From UBA4664 sp038244585 (GTDB lineage Bacteria > Patescibacteriota > Saccharimonadia > UBA4664), in assembly GCA_038244585.1 (NCBI GenBank), contig JBBRTI010000014.1, positions 1 to 18,620 of the forward strand: a DNA stretch of 18,620 nucleotides. Reading direction: 5' to 3'. Every line of letters begins with the position of its first letter. Position 1 is the stretch's first letter. Below the pieces are notes generated by a model. It ran no database searches, was not told the origin of the DNA, and saw only the letters and a list, made by a program, of their open reading frames with translations. Position numbers and translations under genes: made by a program. Of the stretch, positions 1 to 7,149 are shown piece after piece.

Positions 1-3000
1 CGGTTACGTTGGCGCTTGCGCTTGGGTGTTGCCGGCTTAGGCTCGTCCGCTGGCGGCTGTTCGACTTCAAGCTCGGGGGACGGTTCGGGCGTAGGTTTGG
101 TTGCGGCGGTGCTACGGGCCTGTTCCGCTTCGGCGGCGGCAACCTCACTTTCCTCGGCCTCGCGCTTCGACCGGGCAGCCGCGACGTCGCCGGCTTCCAA
201 AGACTCGGCAGGCGGCAGGCCGAAATCTTCTTCCGGTATCGCGATTGGGGCAGGAAGTTCAACCTTCGGTGTTTCGGTCGCTGCAGTTTCGAACGGAACC
301 AATGCCGGCGGCGGCAGGACCGGCTGGAGATGGGCAACCGGCTCCTGAACCGTCGGTAGTGCAGCCTCTGTGTTCGTTATCGCCGGGGCCGAAACGGGCG
401 GTGGTTTAGGAACAGGGGCCGCGACAGGTACGGAGGCGACCTGAGTCGCGGCGGCCTCAGCTTTCTCTTCCGCCTCAAGCTTTGCCAAAGCCTCGACGAT
501 TTCATCGTGATGACTGACGATCGGTTTAATCGGCTGGATAACTTTATGCCCGCCGGTAAGGGCGTGATCGCGCCCTATGTCTTCGGGATCAGGGGCTGCA
601 TCAGGCTCCGAAGAAACCAGTTTCGCCGGGTCCGCCAGACGATGGTGCGCTGAGGGTGTGCTCGTCACCACATCATCGGCCTCTGCCTGAATCTCCGGCT
701 CCGGGCCGGCCTCGTCTGCAGGATCAGGCAGGCGAGGTGTTGAATGATTTGAATCATGAACGAAGGAGACGTTCAGGAGATCATCAATCTGGTCCTCGGC
801 CTCAATGACCGGGTCCTTGGCCGGTTCCTCATCGGACGCTGGGGTTATGACGGGCTCAGCAACTGCTTCGGCGGCCATTGGCTTGGCAATAACCGGTTCG
901 GAGGATGGTTCTACAGGTAGCGATGCTGATGCCTCACCGGGAGCGGCGTCCCTTTCAGCCTGGCGTCGTCGGGCGGCTTCCATGACCTCAGACAATACCT
1001 CGTCGGACGACCGCTTGGCTTCTTCGGCCTCCGGGGCCTCATCTGACCGTACGGCGGCCTCAGGAGCTGTAATAATCTCCGGAACCTCAGGCGCTGCAAG
1101 TGGCAACGTAGCCGCCGGGACGGCCTCAGCCGGTTGCGGCTCGGGGGCTGATTCAACCACAGGCTGCGTCTCTTCAACTACTTCAGGGACCGGTACAGGA
1201 TCAGTTACGACTTCGGCAGGGGCCTCAGATGGTACCGGATCGACCGGCTGTGGAACAGCTTCAATCGCTTCGGCGTGTAAAGATACCGGTTCACTTGGCT
1301 CGGTTATGGGTGCAGGTTCAGGTACCGGTACTGACGCCCAAGGCAATTCAGCCTCCTCGATTGCCGGTTCTGAAACCGCGACCGGCGGCGTGACTGTACC
1401 GGCCATGACGGGCCCGGGCGAATCAACCGGCGGGGCGCCTATAGGTGGCGGCGTCACGGCCAGCTGAGCACTCGACGGGACGTTTACCGGAGCCGCCAAT
1501 TCGGGAGCCGGAACCGCAGAGTAAGAGGGCTTATCCATTACCGTTTCCAGCTCTGGGTCGATGAAATGAACTAGGGAGCCGCTGAAATCAATGTCATCTG
1601 AAACGGGAGCAACCGGTTCCGAAGCCGCCGGCAGAGCGGGGGCAGAGGGCTCGCGCGGCTCGGGCTCAGGCGTGAAAGTCGGTGCAGGTTCGGCTGTCGG
1701 AGTCGTAGCGGGCACTTCAACCCATACCGGGGGAGCCGGCGTAATCTGCGCGGGCTCTGGCATAGGCACCGCGACCGGTTCGGTGAGAGGGTGGGGCTGC
1801 TGCTGATGTTCGGCGAGGGTCAGCGCGACCATCGATGATGGATCAAAGACTGGTGACGATTCGGAAACGGCCGGGACAGTGACGGGAGCTAAGGGAGTAC
1901 CGGGAACCTGAATCGGTGTAAAATCACCGAACAGTGGGACGCTTGCCATCGGATCGTCTGCCACTGGGGTATCGACCAGCTCGACGTATTCGGGCGCAAC
2001 AACGCTCGTAACTGCCGGGGCGTTCGGGGAAGCCGGAGCATCTACACGCGGTTTAGGTTCGGATCCAGCCGGGATGAGCGGAATATCGTTCAGAGCAGCA
2101 GCGGCTTCGTTCAGCGGTTCAAATACGGGCTGGGCCGGCATAGCGGCCTGAGCAGGAACGAAGTTTGCAACCGGTGACGGCGGCGGCGTTAGATAAGGCA
2201 GGTCGATGGGAGGCGCGCCAATTGGCGGCATAGCTAACGGGGCAGGCTGAGTAGTCGGCTGAGGCAAGGGCCGACCGCCCGTGATGTCGGAAATTGACAA
2301 CCCGCCCGGCTTGTCTGCCAGCGCGGGCGCGGACATAGCCGGCGCCGAGGCGACGGGCAGGACTTCGGGCTCGGCAATAATTGGCGGGACGGGCTCCATG
2401 ACCTGGCCGGCCGTATTACGCACTTCAGCTACCGGCGCCGAGATACTGTCGACCGGAGGAGCGCCGATTGGCGGCGGCGTTACCGCCAAATTCATCAGTT
2501 GAGGTGCCGGAACAGGTTGAGTAATTACGGGCGGTGTCTGAATCGCCGGCTCAGGTAAAGTCACAGGGGCTTCAGGTACAGGTGCTTCAACTGGTGTCGG
2601 CTGAATTGGCTCGACCATGGGTACCGCGGGCAAAGCAATAGCCGGCGTCGCGGCCGAAGGTTCAATTATCGGCGTTTCAGTTGGTGGAGTAGGCGTCGCG
2701 GTCGCTGGTACCGGTGCGACGGGGGTCGATGACAACCTCGCGGTAATGGAGGCTTCGACCACGGATTTAGCAGAACCAAACTTGGCCGCGCTCAGCTGCT
2801 TGATAGCCTGGCCCAGCTCAGCGTTAGGATTACCAAGCGGCGGCAGGTTGCGCATGGTGAACGGCTGGCTCGGCAGGCCGCCAATCATTAGCCGCATGGC
2901 AGAATGGTAGTTGGGGATATTTACCAGGTCACGGGCATCAAAGACGGGCGCGAACTGTTTAGTCATAAACTCAGCGTCTTCCGGTCCCATGCGGTGAGCT

Positions 3001-5159
3001 ACTATGGTGCCGATATTGCCGAAGACCGCATCGCGAATTTCGTTGCTAAGCTGGCCGACATACTGGTTAGCCACAATTAGGTTGAGCCGGTATTTTCGCG
3101 CTTCGCTGAGAATACTGGCAAAAGAATCGGTAGAGAAGTTTTGAAACTCATCCACGTACAAAGCGAAATCGGTGCGCTCGGATTCTGGCATATCGGCACG
3201 GCTCATCGCGGCCGCCTGGAACTTAATGACAAACATCATACCCAACAGCTGAGAATTCAGCTCGCCAAGCTTACCCTTACTCAGGTTTACAATCAGAATC
3301 TTTTTGTTATCCATGACATCACGCAGGTTGAAGGCGCTCTTGGTCTGACCCATTATATTGCGCATGATCTCGTTCTGGAGGAACGCTCCAAACTTGCTGA
3401 CGAAATAGCCCAACATCTCACTCTTGTGATAATCGGAGGTCTGACCCATCTCCTTAGTCCAAAATTCGATGACCGTCGGATCCTTGAGATAGCGGAATTT
3501 CTGCTTCAGATACTCCGTATCGGTAAAGACCTTGGGAATCTCAATAAAGGTAGCACCGCTCGGATCGCTCATCAGCGTCAGAGCGGCATTACGGAACCAC
3601 TGTTCGAATCGCGGGCCGATAACCCCTGTTTTGCCGGGGTCATAGATTTTGGTTAGCATATTAATCGACTCTTGGATGATGAAATCCTTCTGAGCCGGGT
3701 CGGAAAACTCAAACAGATTGAAGCCGAGCGGATATTCCGTATCGGCGGGATTGAAGTAAATGACATCCTCAGCACGGGACTTTGGCACCATCGAAAGAAG
3801 TTTCTCGGCCGTATCACCATGAGGATCAATAAAAGCAAAGCCGTTGCCGGCCAGCATGTCTTGAACTACCAGGTTCTCCAGCAAGGTCGATTTACCGGTT
3901 CCGGTCTGACCCAGAATGTAGGTATGGCGGCGGCGGTCATCTTCGCTTAACCGAATCTCTTTCTTAACACCGCGGAACTCGTTGAAGCCCATAAGTAGGC
4001 CGGTCGCCGGCAGGCTGACGGGGCCGTCTACCTCTTTGGATGCTTGGCGTTCGACGTTGGTCGTCGGCACGAACTGCGAGTCTGGCAGATGGAAAATGCT
4101 GGCCAGTTCTGCACTATTTAGAATGTTGGAATGCATTTCCGGAGGAAAAAATCTCAGGATGAAGGCTGTAACTAGGCCCTGTACGTCGATAGCCGGCAGG
4201 AATTTGAAGCCATTAAGTCCCGGCGCCTCATACAACGCGAAGGCGGTTGCCAGATCGCGCAGCAGCTGCTGTGAGGTCGCCACGGTCTGGGTCGAGACCA
4301 CAAGGCGTATCAGCACCTCGAATCCTGGCTGCTTGGTCTTGTTTTCAATCCGTTCGATGGTGCCCAACTGTAGATTCGACAAGGACGGACCGGACGTTTG
4401 TTTGGCAGCATCGGCAGCCGCAGTTGTGGGAGGGGCGACAACAGCCTTAGCCAGGTCAATGGCACTGAAACCCATACCCTTGCTTTCGCCTTTACGAAGC
4501 TTATCGGCTAGGCCGGTGGACTGCTTCACCCATCCGGATCCGGCCGGTCGCACCATAACCTGGATAGCGGCGCCATCGTCCTTGCCCATACTGGAGAGCG
4601 TCGTAATAATGGCTTCTAACGGGTCGCGCTCGAGTTCCTGGTAGGTCGCTATCGGGTAAGCACTCGCCGCCTTTAGTAGCAGTTCGCCGCCCATGGTTGC
4701 GGCCAGACGCCCCTCCTGATTGAAAATGTTATGGTCTTCAACTTCTTCAAGCCGTGAGCCGGGGTAGGCCGTCTGAATCGCCTTCTCGACGACGCTTACC
4801 AAGGCTACGGGGACGGCAGCATAGAAGTGAACTAGGCCCTGCGACGCCACGATTTCCAAAGCAATGTGACGCTGGCCGTAGAACGTGCTTTTGAAACCCT
4901 CGCTAGCAGTTCCTGCCAAAAGATTGTAGAGAACTTCAGCTTGGGCGGTCTGCTCGCGCATTACTTCACGAACGTCACGTCCGCCAGCCACCGTATCTGC
5001 GCTGGATGGCGGTAAATGAATCTGGACGGGCACCATTTTAAGCCCGCGCTCAATAGCCTTGGCCCGCCGCAACTTACGCTGATAAACCAGGTAAGCCACG
5101 ACGCCAAGACCCGCTGCCAGCAGCAGGAAGACTATGACTACGACCACAATTCCGTTCAG
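1..5159 (-). CDS. Membrane-anchored TraG/VirD4-like P-loop ATPase with giant Pro/Ala/Glu-rich tail (C-terminus cut by left edge)
   Basis: An uninterrupted reading frame of 1719 codons runs off the left edge. Residues 4-24 form one membrane segment followed by basic residues, so the bulk should be cytosolic. Residues about 30-390 are an uncharacterised N-terminal region. The ATPase core has Walker A GQTGTGKST (417-425, Lys423) and a Walker B of the form YVDEFQNF (Asp670, Glu671), followed by the ARKYRLNLIVANQY segment typical of the TraG/TraD/VirD4 and HerA-type DNA-pumping ATPases. From about residue 800 onward the protein is low-complexity Pro/Ala/Glu/Val, with recurring PPIGAPP motifs, a few short helical stretches and a basic KRKRQR at the edge. 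No ATG fits the membrane segment: the best start is CTG at 5159, seven bases after GGAGGG. The family moves DNA or protein in type IV secretion-like systems; the substrate here is unknown. It is probably co-transcribed with the small acidic protein upstream. Confidence 0.85.
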   Translation of the reverse strand, partial: MNGIVVVVIVFLLLAAGLGVVAYLVYQRKLRRAKAIERGLKMVPVQIHLPPSSADTVAGGRDVREVMREQTAQAEVLYNLLAGTASEGFKSTFYGQRHIALEIVASQGLVHFYAAVPVALVSVVEKAIQTAYPGSRLEEVEDHNIFNQEGRLAATMGGELLLKAASAYPIATYQELERDPLEAIITTLSSMGKDDGAAIQVMVRPAGSGWVKQSTGLADKLRKGESKGMGFSAIDLAKAVVAPPTTAAADAAKQTSGPSLSNLQLGTIERIENKTKQPGFEVLIRLVVSTQTVATSQQLLRDLATAFALYEAPGLNGFKFLPAIDVQGLVTAFILRFFPPEMHSNILNSAELASIFHLPDSQFVPTTNVERQASKEVDGPVSLPATGLLMGFNEFRGVKKEIRLSEDDRRRHTYILGQTGTGKSTLLENLVVQDMLAGNGFAFIDPHGDTAEKLLSMVPKSRAEDVIYFNPADTEYPLGFNLFEFSDPAQKDFIIQESINMLTKIYDPGKTGVIGPRFEQWFRNAALTLMSDPSGATFIEIPKVFTDTEYLKQKFRYLKDPTVIEFWTKEMGQTSDYHKSEMLGYFVSKFGAFLQNEIMRNIMGQTKSAFNLRDVMDNKKILIVNLSKGKLGELNSQLLGMMFVIKFQAAAMSRADMPESERTDFALYVDEFQNFSTDSFASILSEARKYRLNLIVANQYVGQLSNEIRDAVFGNIGTIVAHRMGPEDAEFMTKQFAPVFDARDLVNIPNYHSAMRLMIGGLPSQPFTMRNLPPLGNPNAELGQAIKQLSAAKFGSAKSVVEASITARLSSTPVAPVPATATPTPPTETPIIEPSAATPAIALPAVPMVEPIQPTPVEAPVPEAPVTLPEPAIQTPPVITQPVPAPQLMNLAVTPPPIGAPPVDSISAPVAEVRNTAGQVMEPVPPIIAEPEVLPVASAPAMSAPALADKPGGLSISDITGGRPLPQPTTQPAPLAMPPIGAPPIDLPYLTPPPSPVANFVPAQAAMPAQPVFEPLNEAAAALNDIPLIPAGSEPKPRVDAPASPNAPAVTSVVAPEYVELVDTPVADDPMASVPLFGDFTPIQVPGTPLAPVTVPAVSESSPVFDPSSMVALTLAEHQQQPHPLTEPVAVPMPEPAQITPAPPVWVEVPATTPTAEPAPTFTPEPEPREPSAPALPAASEPVAPVSDDIDFSGSLVHFIDPELETVMDKPSYSAVPAPELAAPVNVPSSAQLAVTPPPIGAPPVDSPGPVMAGTVTPPVAVSEPAIEEAELPWASVPVPEPAPITEPSEPVSLHAEAIEAVPQPVDPVPSEAPAEVVTDPVPVPEVVEETQPVVESAPEPQPAEAVPAATLPLAAPEVPEIITAPEAAVRSDEAPEAEEAKRSSDEVLSEVMEAARRRQAERDAAPGEASASLPVEPSSEPVIAKPMAAEAVAEPVITPASDEEPAKDPVIEAEDQIDDLLNVSFVHDSNHSTPRLPDPADEAGPEPEIQAEADDVVTSTPSAHHRLADPAKLVSSEPDAAPDPEDIGRDHALTGGHKVIQPIKPIVSHHDEIVEALAKLEAEEKAEAAATQVASVPVAAPVPKPPPVSAPAITNTEAALPTVQEPVAHLQPVLPPPALVPFETAATETPKVELPAPIAIPEEDFGLPPAESLEAGDVAAARSKREAEESEVAAAEAEQARSTAATKPTPEPSPELEVEQPPADEPKPATPKRKRQRN

Positions 5160-5166
5160 TTTATCA

Positions 5167-5172
5167 CCCTCC
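5167..5172 (-). promoter_or_regulatory. Strong Shine-Dalgarno that decides a CTG start
   Basis: GGAGGG on the minus strand lies seven bases before CTG at 5159. The next alternative, GTG at 5147, would be 19 bases away and would remove the first four residues; the first in-frame ATG lies near 5036 and would delete the membrane segment. The frame is closed upstream by the TAA of the preceding gene at 5190-5192. Confidence 0.6.
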
Positions 5173-5189
5173 GACCCGCGCGAACTTGT

Positions 5190-5594
5190 TTATTTATCTT
5201 CCGGCTTCTTAACCTGGTGGCCGTATCGTTTCTGCAAATAATCAATCTGCAGATCCTCGATGGCTTCCTCCTCGGCATAAGGGTTGCCGGACGTCTGGGC
5301 AATGACCTGCTCAGTCTTATCGACCCATTCGGGCTCGATAAGGTCTTCGTCGGCGGCGACTACAGGGAAGGGCAGCGTCGCACTCGCCGGGGCGCTTGGC
5401 GCGGGCATAGAGGCAATGGCCGCGGCCACGTCACTAGCGCTAAGCGAGGGCGTGCTGGCGGCAGGCTGGCCGCTGGCTGATGCAGCTGGTTGCATTACCG
5501 TCTCAGCAGCTTGAGGGGCAGCCGGATTCTCGGGTGAAGGAAGAATCATGCCTTCCGGATTTGATTGGGGTGACTTAGGAGTTTGCGGATTCAT
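5190..5594 (-). CDS. Small Pro/Ala-rich protein with acidic conserved C-terminus, partner of the ATPase
   Basis: The 134-residue product has no membrane segment or signal peptide. Residues 1 to about 75 are Pro/Ala/Ser-rich and probably disordered. Residues about 80-134 are acidic and helical and contain EWVDKTEQVIAQTSGNPY followed by DYLQKRYG. From memory, this tail type (an E-W-K-A motif, then D/NPY, then a DYLKKRY ending) is widespread in Patescibacteria next to VirB4/TraG-like ATPases; I cannot verify this here. ATG at 5594 is preceded by GAGG with six-base spacing. The gene ends 30 bases before the CTG start of the ATPase in the same frame, so the two form a transcription unit. A role as an adaptor or regulator of the ATPase is inference from context only. 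Confidence 0.75.
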   Translation of the reverse strand: MNPQTPKSPQSNPEGMILPSPENPAAPQAAETVMQPAASASGQPAASTPSLSASDVAAAIASMPAPSAPASATLPFPVVAADEDLIEPEWVDKTEQVIAQTSGNPYAEEEAIEDLQIDYLQKRYGHQVKKPEDK

Positions 5595-5605
5595 AATTAC
5601 CTCAA

Positions 5606-5635
5606 ATTATAACACTTGTGCTCTGTGCTTGGTAA
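5606..5635 (-). promoter_or_regulatory. Extended -10 promoter of the ATPase operon
   Basis: On the minus strand a perfect TATAAT (5606-5611) is preceded by TGT, giving an extended -10. TTACCA (5630-5635) lies 18 bases upstream as a 4/6 match to the -35. The expected start is near 5599, leaving only a short leader with GAGG before ATG 5594. Confidence 0.7.
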
Positions 5636-5649
5636 TCGGACTCGACTGA

Positions 5650-7086
5650 TTAAAGATGAACCCATACCGGCGTGCCGATATCAGCCCAATTATAAATGAA
5701 AGCCGCCGCGTCGTCCGGTAAATTGACGCAGCCGTGGGAGCCGCCGTAGTAGTAGTCAGAGCCGCCGAAGTTGCCGTTACGCCAGCTCGCGTCATGCATC
5801 CCGTAGCCGGAATAGAACGGCATCCAGTAGTCTACTTGGACGTCATAGTTGTATCGGGGGCCGTAGGCGTAGCCGCGCAAATGAGTGTTAGTAGTCTTGT
5901 AATAGATACTGAATAGACCGGTTGCGGTCGGGAAGCCGGCCCCGGTGGCGCCGCTCGTAATCGGCGTATCGTAAATCACCGCATGATCCAGCCAGACCCA
6001 CAAGTGCTGCTTGCTCAGATTAATCTCGATGTAGCGGCCATAGTCCAAGCTTGTAAGCGTCGTCGAGGCGGTCTTGAACGGCACGGCGTGGGTGGTCAAA
6101 GGAAAGACTAGCGGCGTTTGCGCCAGAACGGCCGTTTGGATGGCTGACGCGGCCGCATCCTGGTCTATTGCCAGGCCGTCGATGCCTTCCCGGCCGACTT
6201 TGGTGACCCCGTTCTCGATGGTAATTTTCTTGTCGACCGGAGCTATGTTAATGGAACCTGCCACCATCTGCACGTAGCCTCGAACCTTGGCCGTATCGAC
6301 CCCCGTTACTAGCTTGCTGACATCACCCTCGGTCTGCTTGTTGAAAGTCAGCCAGCTGCCGATTTCCGACGTGGAGGGTCCGAATATCCGGTCCTGATAG
6401 GTCAGCTTCAGCGTCACGGCCATCAGCTGATTGGCGCGCTCGACGGCAGGCGTCACGTTAGCTGCCAGGATGCGGGCAGGCTGTTGGGTCGACGCTAGTT
6501 TAACGGGGCCGGAAGCCGGCGCCGCCGCATCAGCAGTAATTATAGTTGTAAGCTGGGCCGGGTCCACCGACCAGCCGTTTTTATCCGGTACAACTACAAC
6601 GTCGTTACCTTTTACCACCAGCGTCGCGTCAGTCGCTTCGGTGCCAATGCTGGCTGCGATGCCGGAGGCATAGGCTTTGAGCTTGTCCTTATCGACGGTG
6701 AAGGTCAGCGGCAATACTACTGTGCTCGTCGGCAGGAGATGCCCGCGGCGCGCCGCGTAGGCCTGCTCGAGCGTGCCTTCGACCGAGTACGTGATACCCA
6801 ATTCCGCCGGCGTGGCCGAGAATTTCTTATCGTCAATCCGCAGGTCCAGCCGATATGCCTGGGTAACGCCTGCAATCTTAGTCCGGGCCTGTCCAAGTGT
6901 CAGAGCGCCCACGTCCACTCCGGCCACGCTGACGCCAGGCAAGACCTTATCGGCATAAAAGCCTTGAAAGGATAATTGCGCGCCCAGGGCCAATACTAGG
7001 CCCAGGCCGGCGACTACAGCCACACCGCGGCCGACCGCAGCCCCGATGCCGGTCCAGGAAACTTTAAAATTGGTAACACCAACCAT
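5650..7086 (-). CDS. L,D-transpeptidase (YkuD) with tandem PG-binding-4-type N-terminal domains
   Basis: The 478-residue enzyme would cross-link peptidoglycan stem peptides by 3-3 bonds outside the membrane. A single N-terminal hydrophobic helix (about residues 17-40) serves as uncleaved anchor or signal. It is followed by two related alpha/beta modules (about 45-175 and 185-310) of the type often called PG_binding_4/VanW N-terminal repeat. The YkuD domain covers about 345-478: His431 in GMHDASW, and the catalytic motif SHGCVNLP with Cys453. The domain runs to the C-terminus, as usual. ATG 7086 has no Shine-Dalgarno, but TATAAT lies six bases upstream, so the mRNA is probably leaderless. The gene stands alone between pheT and the ATPase operon. 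No residues are missing; length and layout match actinobacterial and Patescibacteria homologues. Confidence 0.93.
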   Translation of the reverse strand: MVGVTNFKVSWTGIGAAVGRGVAVVAGLGLVLALGAQLSFQGFYADKVLPGVSVAGVDVGALTLGQARTKIAGVTQAYRLDLRIDDKKFSATPAELGITYSVEGTLEQAYAARRGHLLPTSTVVLPLTFTVDKDKLKAYASGIAASIGTEATDATLVVKGNDVVVVPDKNGWSVDPAQLTTIITADAAAPASGPVKLASTQQPARILAANVTPAVERANQLMAVTLKLTYQDRIFGPSTSEIGSWLTFNKQTEGDVSKLVTGVDTAKVRGYVQMVAGSINIAPVDKKITIENGVTKVGREGIDGLAIDQDAAASAIQTAVLAQTPLVFPLTTHAVPFKTASTTLTSLDYGRYIEINLSKQHLWVWLDHAVIYDTPITSGATGAGFPTATGLFSIYYKTTNTHLRGYAYGPRYNYDVQVDYWMPFYSGYGMHDASWRNGNFGGSDYYYGGSHGCVNLPDDAAAFIYNWADIGTPVWVHL

Positions 7087-7092
7087 GACGGT

Positions 7093-7121
7093 ATTATACC
7101 GCTAACGGTTAAGAGTACCTA
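7093..7121 (-). promoter_or_regulatory. Promoter giving a leaderless L,D-transpeptidase mRNA
   Basis: A perfect TATAAT (7093-7098) ends six bases before ATG 7086, so transcription should start at or next to the A of the start codon. The -35 region at 17-base spacing (TAGGTA, 7116-7121) is a weak match. No ribosome binding site exists between -10 and ATG. Confidence 0.6.
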
Positions 7122-7149
7122 GCTGAAAAACCCGGGAGAGAACCTCTAG

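Noticed and set aside
805..1467. Plus-strand frame of 220 codons, plus several similar plus frames up to 2910
   Set aside because: They are antisense to the Pro/Ala/Glu-rich tail, where GC-rich biased codons keep the opposite frames open; Ser/Thr/Gly-rich low complexity and no ribosome sites.
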